From assembly GCA_050290785.1 (NCBI GenBank), contig JBNKIR010000055.1, forward strand, positions 1 through 50,439: DNA of 50,439 nucleotides, given 5' to 3'. The position numbers were made by a program, and so were the translations under genes. The notes beneath the pieces are model-generated. The model searched no databases, was not told the DNA's origin, and saw only the letters and a list, made by a program, of their open reading frames with translations. This DNA comes from JAAGZL01 sp050290785. GTDB taxonomy: Bacteria > Pseudomonadota > Gammaproteobacteria > Chromatiales > Chromatiaceae. Positions 35,321 through 43,075 of the stretch are shown in pieces (within the stretch, counting starts at the first letter, position 1; each line of letters opens with the position of its first letter).

Positions 35321-35905
35321 TTAATGTAGATCTGCGATCAGAGACTGTTTTACATTGGGTGGTATATCTTCCACATAGTGATCGTATGCGGCATGTTCAA
35401 TACCCATGCTGACTTTTCTACCGGGCTTAGCCGCATCCACCATCTCCTGGGTCAGCTCAAAACGCACGAAATGTACTGCTGAAGTCTTGTCTTCGGTCTC
35501 CCGCTCCAGGTCTTCGTTGGCGATGGGGTATACCCTGTCGAATCCATCCACCTGTACCCACAGCCGTTTTTCTATCCCGATCAGCCTGGACAGGGCCTGT
35601 TTGCGTTCGGCCTCGTCTGCGTACTCCACCATGAAGGTGGCCTTCCAGTTGTTGCCGTCCGGGATCAGTGGGTTGTAGACATCCAGCTCCTCCTGGATGC
35701 CATCCGGCTCAAAGATGCGTTCGATGCGCAGCATCTCCTGCACCTGATACTGCATGGTCAGGGCATCCTCGAAATAGAGGGTGGCGTGATCGCCGATGGA
35801 TACGCGGCGATCGTCTTTGTGCGCCATCACCCTGGCCCTGAATTCAGGACGGATACGGGCGTACTCCTCCAGTCCGTATAGATCTGCATGGGTCAGCTTG
35901 TTCAT
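35321..35905 (-). CDS. DUF3501 family protein
   Basis: 194 residues. Recognised by the DUF3501 pattern: MNKLTHADLYGLEEYARIRP, GDHATLYFEDALTMQYQVQEM, IPDGNNWKATFMVEY and VHFVRFELTQEMV. Function unknown. It often sits beside rubrerythrin and a heterodisulfide-reductase-like Fe-S protein, as here, suggesting a role in peroxide or oxygen detoxification. RBS AGGAGA. 18 bases downstream of the Fe-S gene. Confidence 0.85.
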   Translation of the reverse strand: MNKLTHADLYGLEEYARIRPEFRARVMAHKDDRRVSIGDHATLYFEDALTMQYQVQEMLRIERIFEPDGIQEELDVYNPLIPDGNNWKATFMVEYADEAERKQALSRLIGIEKRLWVQVDGFDRVYPIANEDLERETEDKTSAVHFVRFELTQEMVDAAKPGRKVSMGIEHAAYDHYVEDIPPNVKQSLIADLH

Positions 35906-35923
35906 CTGTAGATTCTCCTAAAA

Positions 35924-37255
35924 CTAAATACCGTATGCCTTTCTTAACAGGCTCATCGGGTGTTCGGTCTGGCTGCCATCGGCCATACCGTGTTCGATAT
36001 GGTGTCCGGCCATGGGGCAGTCGCTGCCGTAGTGGTCGGCCTCAAATTTCTTTACCCGGCTCACTACCGGGCGCACGATCTTCATCGACACGTCATGGAA
36101 CTCCTTTTTTACCGCATAGGTGCCGTCGTGCCCGGAGCAGCGCTCGATGAGCTCTATCTGGGTATCCGGGATCAGCTCCAACACCTCCTTGGTCTTGGGC
36201 CCGATGTTCTGTACCCTCTGATGACAGGCTGCGTGGTAGGCCACCTTGCCCAGTGGGTTCTGAAAATCGGTATTCAGCTTGCCGCCCTTGTGTCTTAGCA
36301 GCAGATACTCAAACGGGTCGAATATGGCCGCGCTCACCTTCTTTACCTCCGGGTCGTCCGGGAACAGCAGTGGCAGCTCCTGTTTGAACATGAGGGCGCA
36401 GGAGGGGATGGGGGCCACGATATCCCAGCCCTTATCCACCAGTGCGGCCAGTTCCGGCACATTGGCCTGTTTTGCCTTTTCCACCGATTCCAGGTCACCC
36501 AGCTCCATCTTGGGCATGCCGCAGCACTGCTCCTGCTGCATCAGGGTGACCGGGATGTTGTTGTGCTCGAACACCGCCACCAGGTCTTCTCCAATGACCG
36601 GCTCGTTGCGATTGCCGTAGCAGGTGGTGAACAGGACCACCTTGCCCGTGGTGGTCTCCGTTGCCTCTCCCTCTGCCTCCAGACCCCGTCTGTCGGCGAG
36701 TATGGAACGCATGGTCTTGGAGTGGTACTCGGGGAGCCTGGCATCTGCGTGTACCCCTAGTACCGCCTCCAGGAGCTTGCGGGTCGGTTTGGCCTTGTTG
36801 ACCGCATTCACCACACCGGCCACCACCGGGATACCGGCCAGATTGCCCACCTTATCCGTGCTGGTAAGGATCTTGTCCCTGGCGCTTACGTCACCTTTCT
36901 TGAAGCGTACCGCCTTGGCCCGCAGCATGAGGTGGGGAAAGTCCAGGTTCCACTCATGGGGCGGGGTGTAGGGACACTTGGTCATGAAACAGAGATCGCA
37001 CAGGTAACAGTGATCCACCACCTGCCAGTAGTCCTGCTTGGCCACGCCGTCCACCTCCATGCTCTCGGACTCATCCACCAGGTCGAACAGGGTAGGGAAG
37101 GAGTTGCACAGGCTCACACAGCGGCGGCAGCCATGGCACTTGTCGAACACCCGCTCCATCTCCTGGAACAGGCTCTCTTCATCGTAGAATTCGGGGTTCT
37201 TCCAATCCAGAGCGTGACGAGTTGGGGCCTCCAGATTACCTTCTCGCGTTGCCAT
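35924..37255 (-). CDS. Heterodisulfide-reductase-like iron-sulfur protein
   Basis: 443 residues from the ATG at 37255 with GGAG upstream. N-terminal ferredoxin-type part: DKCHGCRRCVSLCNSFPTLF then CYLCDLCFMTKCPYTPPHEW, for two [4Fe-4S] clusters. C-terminal half carries two CCG-type domains (QEQCCGMPKMELGD and YHAACHQRVQNIG / CSGHDGTYAVK). Similar to GlpC and HdrB/D-type redox proteins; it probably passes electrons to the rubrerythrin or a peroxidase partner. The hairpin at 37288-37307 precedes it. Confidence 0.88.
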   Translation of the reverse strand: MATREGNLEAPTRHALDWKNPEFYDEESLFQEMERVFDKCHGCRRCVSLCNSFPTLFDLVDESESMEVDGVAKQDYWQVVDHCYLCDLCFMTKCPYTPPHEWNLDFPHLMLRAKAVRFKKGDVSARDKILTSTDKVGNLAGIPVVAGVVNAVNKAKPTRKLLEAVLGVHADARLPEYHSKTMRSILADRRGLEAEGEATETTTGKVVLFTTCYGNRNEPVIGEDLVAVFEHNNIPVTLMQQEQCCGMPKMELGDLESVEKAKQANVPELAALVDKGWDIVAPIPSCALMFKQELPLLFPDDPEVKKVSAAIFDPFEYLLLRHKGGKLNTDFQNPLGKVAYHAACHQRVQNIGPKTKEVLELIPDTQIELIERCSGHDGTYAVKKEFHDVSMKIVRPVVSRVKKFEADHYGSDCPMAGHHIEHGMADGSQTEHPMSLLRKAYGI

Positions 37256-37287
37256 CCGTTTATCTCCGTAGTTATTTATTCTGGTAA

Positions 37288-37307
37288 GCCGGGGTGTTAC
37301 CCCCGGC
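37288..37307. other. Intercistronic hairpin between rubrerythrin and Fe-S gene
   Basis: GCCGGGG and CCCCGGC flank a six-base loop on either strand. No T-run follows on the minus strand, so it may be an mRNA processing or stability structure, or a weak attenuator between the rubrerythrin and Fe-S genes. Confidence 0.45.
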
Positions 37308-37321
37308 GGCAAATGCCTGGA

Positions 37322-37741
37322 TTATGCCTCCAGTTCATCCAGGGCCTTTTGATAGCGGTTGGCGTGGGAGCGCTCCGCCTTGGCCAGGGTCTCGAACCAA
37401 TCGGCGATCTCATCAAAGCCTTCGTCGCGCGCGGTCTTGGCCATACCCGGGTACATATCGGTGTACTCGTGGGTCTCACCCGCGACCGCGGTCTTCAGGT
37501 TGTCCGAGGTGCTGCCGAATGCCATGCCGGTGGCTGGATCGCCGCACTCTTCCAGATACTCCAGATGGCCATGGGCGTGTCCGGTCTCCCCCTCAGCGGT
37601 GGAGCGGAACAGGGCGGCGACGTCGTTATAGCCCTCTACATCGGCCTTGGATGCGAAGTAGAGATAGCGGCGATTGGCCTGGGACTCCCCGGCAAATGCA
37701 TCCTTCAGGTTTTGCTCGGTCTTGCTGTTTTTCAGATCCAT
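37322..37741 (-). CDS. Rubrerythrin (di-iron, without C-terminal rubredoxin domain)
   Basis: 139 residues. Four-helix ferritin-like domain with the paired iron-binding motifs AFAGESQANRRY, EGETGHAHGH, AGETHEYTDMY and KAERSHANRY. It reduces hydrogen peroxide in oxygen-stressed microaerophiles. The usual rubredoxin-type tail is absent, so electrons must come from another protein; the Fe-S protein in the same unit is a candidate. RBS GGAGGAA. First gene of the run diverging from oxyR. Confidence 0.93.
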   Translation of the reverse strand: MDLKNSKTEQNLKDAFAGESQANRRYLYFASKADVEGYNDVAALFRSTAEGETGHAHGHLEYLEECGDPATGMAFGSTSDNLKTAVAGETHEYTDMYPGMAKTARDEGFDEIADWFETLAKAERSHANRYQKALDELEA

Positions 37742-37812
37742 TCTTTATTCCTCCAAAATGTAGATTCACAGTTGATCTCCAAAAACACACTTGGAGTATA
37801 GGATTTGATTTA

Positions 37813-37831
37813 CTATATTTCTAATTGATAG
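37813..37831. promoter_or_regulatory. Candidate LysR/OxyR operator between rubrerythrin and oxyR
   Basis: CTAT-N11-ATAG fits the T-N11-A rule of LysR-type sites. The repeated AATTGATA at 37823 and 37841 gives further half-sites at 18-base spacing. It lies in the 120-base divergent region, 31 bases before oxyR. OxyR binding is likely from location, but the match to the four-half-site OxyR consensus is only partial. Confidence 0.45.
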
Positions 37832-37861
37832 TTATTACCGAATTGATAATATAAAGTTATT

Positions 37862-38761
37862 ATGAAAATCACCCTGCGCCAGCTTGAATATTTGACCGCC
37901 TTGGCGGAACTACGCAGTTTCCATCGGGCCGCTGCCGCCTGCCATGTCAGCCAGCCGGCCCTGAGCACCCAGATCAAACATCTGGAGGATCAATTGGGAC
38001 TGAAGCTGCTCGAGCGCAATCAGCGCACGGTGCTGGTGACTCCGGCGGGAGAAGAGATCGTGCGTCGGGCCCATCAGGTGTTGAATGGCGCCAATGATCT
38101 GATCGAGGCGGCGCAGGCGCTCACCATCCCCATGTCCGGTACCCTGCGCCTGGGGGTCATCCCCACCATCGCCCCCTATCTTCTGCCCAAGGCGTTACCC
38201 CAGGTTAGGGAGTTGTATCCGCACCTACGTCTGCTCCTGTATGAAGAGAAGACCGATGTGCTGGTCAGACTGCTGAACGAAGGCAAACTGGACCTGGCCC
38301 TGCTGGCGCTGGGGGTGGAGTTGGGTGATCTGGAGAGTGTGGGGCTGTTCGATGACCGTTTCCTGCTGGCGCTGCCTGAGTCCCATCCCCTGGCTAAGAG
38401 ACAATATGTACAACAGTCAGATCTATTCGACGAAGAGGTGTTGCTGTTGGAGGACGGTCACTGTCTCCGAGATCATGTATGGCCGGTGTGCGAGAGCGGC
38501 GGTGCCCACGAACTGGGTGATTTCCGCGCCAGCAGTCTCAGTACCCTGACCCAGATGGTATCCAGCAGGGTGGGCATAACCCTGCTGCCGGAGATGTCCA
38601 TAGATGTGGAGATCGGTCGCAGCGAACATCTCGAGCTCAGACGGTTTAAGAAACCGGAACCGTCCAGGGTCATCGGCCTGGCATGGAGGAGATCGGCCCC
38701 GCGCAAGGCGGACTTCATGCTGATCGGTGAGACCTTTGCCAGCCTGCAACAGGCCGGTTAG
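37862..38761 (+). CDS. oxyR: Peroxide-responsive regulator OxyR
   Basis: 299 residues. LysR HTH at the N terminus (LRQLEYLTALAELRSF, SQPALSTQIKHLEDQLG) and an effector domain with the redox pair Cys201 and Cys210 in LLEDGHCLRDHVWPVC, the same spacing as E. coli Cys199/Cys208. Oxidation to a disulfide activates the protein. Divergent from the rubrerythrin gene and convergent with the persulfide dioxygenase. Confidence 0.94.
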   Translation: MKITLRQLEYLTALAELRSFHRAAAACHVSQPALSTQIKHLEDQLGLKLLERNQRTVLVTPAGEEIVRRAHQVLNGANDLIEAAQALTIPMSGTLRLGVIPTIAPYLLPKALPQVRELYPHLRLLLYEEKTDVLVRLLNEGKLDLALLALGVELGDLESVGLFDDRFLLALPESHPLAKRQYVQQSDLFDEEVLLLEDGHCLRDHVWPVCESGGAHELGDFRASSLSTLTQMVSSRVGITLLPEMSIDVEIGRSEHLELRRFKKPEPSRVIGLAWRRSAPRKADFMLIGETFASLQQAG

Positions 38762-38767
38762 TTTTTG

Positions 38768-39454
38768 TTACCTGATTGACCCACAGGCGAGATTGCTCGG
38801 TACCGCGACGTCCATCAGCTTGGGGTCTTCCAGTTCCAGGCCGTTCATCAGGTCCACGTACTCCTGTTCGGAACTTACCTGTAGGCGCGGGTTGTACCTC
38901 TTCTCTTCACCGATGGTGCTGATGGTCATGCCGTTATAGTCATGGGCGGGATAGACGATGGTTTCGTCCGGCAGCTTTAACAGCTTGTTAAACAGGCTAT
39001 CGTATTGTGCGGCCGGGTCACCATTCTGGAAATCGGTACGACCGGTGCCGCGTATAAGCAGGGTGTCGCCGGTCAGCACCCGGCCCTCCACCAAAAAGGA
39101 GTAGGAGTCATCGGTGTGTCCGGGGGTGTAGATTACATCCAGATTGATATCTCCAACCTTTAGCTGTTCCCCGTCCCGCACCTTGTAGTTGACGCACTCT
39201 GCCTTGGCCCGTTCGCCCATGGCGATGGCGCACAGGGTCTCCTCTCGCAAAGCGCCAAGGCCGGTCACATGATCGGCGTGGATGTGGGTGTCGATGCCGA
39301 GGATAAGGGACAGATCCAGCTCATCGATCAGTTGCAGATATTGCGCCACGTTATCGATCACTGGGTCGACCAGGATGGCCTCCCCGGTGTCTCGTTCCGC
39401 TATCAGATAGGTATAGGTGCAGGATATGCGGTCAAACAGTTGTCTAAAGATCAT
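38768..39454 (-). CDS. ETHE1-type persulfide dioxygenase (MBL fold)
   Basis: 228 residues from the ATG at 39454 with GGGGA upstream; an in-frame ATG at 39496 would add 14 residues. Metallo-beta-lactamase metal site: THIHADHVTGLGALR, GHTDDSYSF, LLIRGTGRTDFQNGDP and VYPAHDYNG. The RGTGRTDFQ stretch is typical of ETHE1 and separates it from glyoxalase II. It oxidises glutathione persulfide to sulfite, linking to sulfide metabolism. Convergent with oxyR. Confidence 0.88.
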   Translation of the reverse strand: MIFRQLFDRISCTYTYLIAERDTGEAILVDPVIDNVAQYLQLIDELDLSLILGIDTHIHADHVTGLGALREETLCAIAMGERAKAECVNYKVRDGEQLKVGDINLDVIYTPGHTDDSYSFLVEGRVLTGDTLLIRGTGRTDFQNGDPAAQYDSLFNKLLKLPDETIVYPAHDYNGMTISTIGEEKRYNPRLQVSSEQEYVDLMNGLELEDPKLMDVAVPSNLACGSIR

Positions 39455-39533
39455 GCTGCTTATCCCCGATTTTATTTTTTCTTGAAAATAACACATGAGG
39501 CCTGATAATCAAAAAGGGAGGAATAGAAATCCA

Positions 39534-39851
39534 ATGCTGGAAGACCTGTTAAAGCTCCTCGAATCAGGCCAGGACAACGCCCTGTTGCGTTTCGGCATCG
39601 GTAACGCCTACCTGAACGGGAACGATCCGGAGCGGGCCAGGGCGCACCTGGCGCGGGCGGTGGATCTGGACCCGGAATACTCCGCAGCCTGGAAGCTGTA
39701 TGGCAAGGCACTGCAGCAGTGCGGCGAGATGGAACTTGCGGCAGAGGTGCTGACCAGGGGTATACAGGTGGCCAGCGACAGGGGAGATATCCAGGCGTCC
39801 AAGGAGATGCAGGTGTTCCTGAGGCGCCTGCGCCAGGAGATGGATGGATAG
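39534..39851 (+). CDS. Small TPR protein
   Basis: 105 residues from the ATG at 39534, with GGGAGG 12 bases upstream; an in-frame ATG at 39495 overlaps the start of the divergent dioxygenase. Two tetratricopeptide units are visible: ALLRFGIGNAYLNGNDPERA and AAWKLYGKALQQCGEMELA, then a charged C-terminal helix. A scaffold role is likely, partner unknown. No signal peptide. Confidence 0.75.
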   Translation: MLEDLLKLLESGQDNALLRFGIGNAYLNGNDPERARAHLARAVDLDPEYSAAWKLYGKALQQCGEMELAAEVLTRGIQVASDRGDIQASKEMQVFLRRLRQEMDG

Positions 39852-39966
39852 GGTCAAACTCTTATTATTGGCATACGGGTATCGAGGGCCGCAGCCTGTC
39901 ACTGAGGGCTCAGGATCGCCGTTCTTCAACCTGCTCTAACTGCTTGAATCTAAAAACCCCACTCGT

Positions 39967-39983
39967 CTTAAGAAAGCATTAAG
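39967..39983 (+). promoter_or_regulatory. PmrA/QseB-type direct-repeat box upstream of the 40023 cluster
   Basis: CTTAAG at 39967-39972 and ATTAAG at 39978-39983 with five bases between. PmrA-type regulators bind direct repeats YTTAAK-N5-YTTAAK; only the first base of the second half differs. It lies about 40 bases before the first gene of the cluster whose last two genes encode a regulator of this subfamily, so autoregulation of the whole unit is plausible. Confidence 0.6.
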
Positions 39984-40022
39984 TTTCATTTAGTAAAGTT
40001 CACCCATCTTCTGAGATGAGTA

Positions 40023-40700
40023 GTGAATATGGATAGTACAGACAAATGCGAAAAGGGGTTCGGCGCCTATCCCACACAGGTGGAGATGTGCACTGTTCAG
40101 GATCATAGACGTTCCGAGATTGAACAGTTCATTCATCGCTGTTTTTACCATGCGCATGGTGCGGATGTCCGGCATTTTTTGCCGACGTTGATGAGCCTGC
40201 GCAATGATGATGGTGATCTGCTGGGGGCCCTGGGTCTCCGTTCGGCCAAAGAGGAGAGGCTGTTTCTTGAGCAGTATCTGGACAGGCCGGTGGAGCAGTT
40301 GCTGGCGGCCAAGGTCAACCGTCCGGTAGATCGGGATGGCATCGTGGAGGTGGGTAATCTTGCGGTTACCGCCTCCGGAGGCGGACGCTGGCTGATCACC
40401 GCATTGACCGCCTATCTCCAGGCATCACAAGGGAAATGGGTGGTCTTCACCGCAGGTCCGGTCCTGTGCAATGCCTTCCGTCGTCTGGGTATGAATCCGA
40501 TCGATCTTGGTAGCGCCGATCCATCCCGCCTGGATGCGGATGAGCGCTCTGCCTGGGGCAGTTATTACGATCAGGAGCCAAGGGTAATGGCAGGCCGTGT
40601 GGAGTACGGATTCCGGATCTTACAGGGGCTGCTGGAGGCGGAATCCGTATTGGGTCGACTCTGGTTACATGCCGGACAGGTAGGGAGTAAGGCCGCATGA
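40023..40700 (+). CDS. Thermostable-hemolysin (T_hemolysin, PF12261) family protein
   Basis: 225 residues from a GTG at 40023; an in-frame ATG at 40029 is equally possible. Recognised by the family pattern: ERLFLEQYLDRPVEQLLAA near 79-97, VEVGNLAV near 110 and LCNAFRRLGMNPIDLG near 150. The name derives from a Vibrio protein and is not evidence of a toxin. VEVGNLAV followed by a long helix and a GxxVVF strand resembles the core of LuxI/GNAT acyltransferases, so it may transfer an acyl group; this is my inference. No signal peptide. Overlaps the AMP ligase gene by four bases. Confidence 0.8.
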   Translation: MNMDSTDKCEKGFGAYPTQVEMCTVQDHRRSEIEQFIHRCFYHAHGADVRHFLPTLMSLRNDDGDLLGALGLRSAKEERLFLEQYLDRPVEQLLAAKVNRPVDRDGIVEVGNLAVTASGGGRWLITALTAYLQASQGKWVVFTAGPVLCNAFRRLGMNPIDLGSADPSRLDADERSAWGSYYDQEPRVMAGRVEYGFRILQGLLEAESVLGRLWLHAGQVGSKAA

Positions 40701-42196
40701 AACTGTTTGAACGGATCGCAATACATGCATTTACCAAGCCGCATGCGGTAGCGCTCAGCGGCAATGGTCAGGAGCTGAGTTATCAGGAACTGGTTGGAGA
40801 GGTGCACAGGATCGCCCGCAAGTTGTGGGAGCTCAATATAACCACCCTGGGCATAGATATGGACAACGGACCGGTCTGGGCGTTGTTTGATCTGGCTGCC
40901 ATCTCGGCCGGAATCACCCTGATCCCTATCCCGCCATTCTTCTCGCCGCAGCAGGTACAGCACTGTCTGCAGCAGGCGTCAGTGCAGGCGGTAGTAAGCG
41001 ATAACCCTGAGTGGTTCCGCAGTAGGGCATCGCACACAGTTACAGAGTCCTGGACCTATCTGCCTGTCCTGGAACAGGAGGTTGCGTTGATGAATGCAGC
41101 CGGTGATGGCACGGCAGTGGATACAGAGATATCCAAGGTGACCTATACCTCAGGTACCACCGGGGAGCCGAAAGGTGTGATGCTGCCGTGGGAACGTATC
41201 GAACCAGTAGTTGCATCCCTGGCAGCGACGATAGAGGTCATGGATGGCGACCGTCACCTGGCCCTCATGCCTATGGCCATCCTGCTGGAGAATATCGCCG
41301 GGCTCTATGTCTCCCTATGGACCGGAGCCACCGCCGTGTTGCCGCCGCTGGCGCAGACAGGGTTAAGGGGTGCGTCCGGTTTGGATATAGAGACCATGGT
41401 GCGCTCCATCCACGAAAACGAAGCCACCAGCGTGATCCTCACTCCGCAAACCCTGCAGGGGTTGGTGGAGGCCATAGAGCAGGGGTTTGAGCGACCGGGA
41501 CATCTGTGTTTTATCGCCGTGGGCGGTGCCGCCGTATCCCCTCAACTGCTGGCGCGGGCGCGTCTTTTGAAGCTGCCGGTTTATGAGGGGTACGGACTCT
41601 CTGAATGCGCCTCAGTCACCACACTGAATACACCTGCACATAATCGCGAGGGCTCTGCCGGTCGTCCCCTGCCGCACACGCAACTGCGGATTGCAGAGGA
41701 TGGCGAGGTGCTGGTGTCCGGTAATCTCTTCGCCGGCTATCTGGGTGAAGCAGATCAGGAACTGGATGATGGCTGGTGGCACACGGGTGATCTGGGCCGT
41801 ATCGACCAGGATGGTTACCTCTATCTTACTGGCAGACGGCGTAACCTGTTTATCACCGCTTACGGACGCAACGTCTCTCCAGAGTGGGTAGAGCGGGAAC
41901 TGGTGCTGGAGAAGACCATTATCCAGGCGGCGGTGTTCGGTGAGGCCAAGCCATGGAATGCAGCCGTGATCGTACCTATACCCGGTACGTCGCCGGAAGA
42001 TCTGTCTTCCTCCATTGCCCGGGTGAACAGCACCCTTCCAGATTATGCGCGTATCACCAGATGGCATATCGCCGATGAACCTTTTACCCCGGTAAACGGG
42101 CAACTATCAGGCACCGGGCGCATACGCCGTCAGACCATTCATCAGATATATCAACAACAGATTGAATCACTATACCAAGAGGAGTTGGTTTCATGA
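40697..42196 (+). CDS. AMP-forming acyl/aryl ligase (AMP-binding superfamily)
   Basis: 499 residues. Adenylate-forming enzyme: phosphate-binding loop TYTSGTTGEPKGVML near 150-164, EGYGLSECASVTTLN near 297, and GDLGRIDQDGYLYLTGRRRNLFI near 375-397. In the C-terminal A10 motif the usual catalytic lysine (as in TGKI) is arginine here (GTGRIRR). It should activate a carboxylic acid as acyl-AMP and perhaps pass it to CoA or a carrier; the acid is unknown. Overlapping genes on both sides. Confidence 0.88.
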   Translation: MKLFERIAIHAFTKPHAVALSGNGQELSYQELVGEVHRIARKLWELNITTLGIDMDNGPVWALFDLAAISAGITLIPIPPFFSPQQVQHCLQQASVQAVVSDNPEWFRSRASHTVTESWTYLPVLEQEVALMNAAGDGTAVDTEISKVTYTSGTTGEPKGVMLPWERIEPVVASLAATIEVMDGDRHLALMPMAILLENIAGLYVSLWTGATAVLPPLAQTGLRGASGLDIETMVRSIHENEATSVILTPQTLQGLVEAIEQGFERPGHLCFIAVGGAAVSPQLLARARLLKLPVYEGYGLSECASVTTLNTPAHNREGSAGRPLPHTQLRIAEDGEVLVSGNLFAGYLGEADQELDDGWWHTGDLGRIDQDGYLYLTGRRRNLFITAYGRNVSPEWVERELVLEKTIIQAAVFGEAKPWNAAVIVPIPGTSPEDLSSSIARVNSTLPDYARITRWHIADEPFTPVNGQLSGTGRIRRQTIHQIYQQQIESLYQEELVS

Positions 42197-42870
42197 GCGA
42201 TTTTTACACAGAACTAAACAAGGCGACTGAAGCGGAGCGTCAGGAGCTGCTATCGATCCCATTTATCCAGCAGGGTGCGCGGGGTGAGCTTTCCCTGGAG
42301 AGCTATATCGCCTTCCTTACCCAGGCCTATCATCACGTAAAACACACCACGCCACTGCTTATGGCCTGTGGTTCGAAGGTGCCCCATGCCGCAGAGTGGC
42401 TGCGGGACGCCATCGCCCACTATATCGAGGAGGAGCTGGGTCACCAGGAGTGGATCCTGAATGACATCAAGGTCTGTGGTGGCGATGCGGAGGCGGTACG
42501 CAACGGTGAGCCAGGCGTGGCCGCAGAACTTATGTGTGCCTATGCCTATGACGTTGTGCAGCGGCGCAACCCCATCGGCCTGTTCGGTATGGTCCTGGTA
42601 CTGGAAGGGACCAGCGTAAAGATAGCCTGCGAGGCGGCGAAGAATATCCAGAACACCCTGGGGCTGCCGGACGAGGCATTTACCTATCTCAATAGCCACG
42701 GTTCTCTGGATGTCTCGCACATGGATCATTTTGCCAAGGTGGTGAACCGCATCGAGAGCGAGGAAGACCGCCAGTTCGTGATCCATACCGCCAAGCGTTT
42801 TTACAAACTGTATGGCGATATCTTTCGTGAGTTGCCACTGATCCCTCACGAAGACACCAAGGCGGCGTAA
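42193..42870 (+). CDS. Haem-oxygenase-like di-iron oxidase/oxygenase (HDO; TenA/PqqC-like)
   Basis: 225 residues, all-helical. A six-residue di-iron set is visible: Glu81 and His84 (EELGHQEW), Glu138 (LVLEGTS), His169, Asp173 and His176 (HGSLDVSH). This is the pattern of the HDO family, which includes UndA (alkene from fatty acid), SznF and similar oxidases. Older annotation would call it a TenA-family regulator; the metal residues argue otherwise. It could modify the acyl group activated by the upstream ligase. Four-base overlap with it. Confidence 0.85.
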   Translation: MSDFYTELNKATEAERQELLSIPFIQQGARGELSLESYIAFLTQAYHHVKHTTPLLMACGSKVPHAAEWLRDAIAHYIEEELGHQEWILNDIKVCGGDAEAVRNGEPGVAAELMCAYAYDVVQRRNPIGLFGMVLVLEGTSVKIACEAAKNIQNTLGLPDEAFTYLNSHGSLDVSHMDHFAKVVNRIESEEDRQFVIHTAKRFYKLYGDIFRELPLIPHEDTKAA

Positions 42871-42889
42871 CGATCAGAGGAAGCAGTAA

Positions 42890-43075
42890 ATGGATAACTA
42901 CCACCTATTCATCGGCCCCATGGCGTATGTAGATCCTGCTTTCTATTACGGTCTGCACTATGCCTTTTGGAAGATGGCTGAATATTTGGCGCTATTCGGG
43001 GCCATGGCTATGTTCGTGCCGATGGTCGGCAGGAGATATACCACTACTACTGAGAAGGAAGGAGAGTTGATATGA
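42890..43075 (+). CDS. Small membrane-associated protein of the 40023 cluster
   Basis: 61 residues, with GAGGAAG upstream. One hydrophobic segment (about 32-47: LALFGAMAMFVPMVG) after an aromatic-rich start (FIGPMAYVDPAFYYGLHYAF). No family recognised. Kept because it fits the gap between the di-iron enzyme and the dehydrogenase and its last codons overlap the dehydrogenase ATG. It might tether the enzymes to the membrane. Confidence 0.7.
   Translation: MDNYHLFIGPMAYVDPAFYYGLHYAFWKMAEYLALFGAMAMFVPMVGRRYTTTTEKEGELI

Noticed and set aside
36932..37801. 289-residue frame antisense to the Fe-S protein and rubrerythrin
   Set aside because: Spans two genes and the divergent promoter on the opposite strand, with no protein-like motif.
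40023..40700. Hemolysin toxin gene
   Set aside because: The family name is historical; there is no signal peptide, no pore-forming motif, and the neighbours are biosynthetic enzymes.
42193..42870. TenA-family transcription regulator
   Set aside because: No DNA-binding domain is visible; the complete di-iron residue set supports an oxidase instead.
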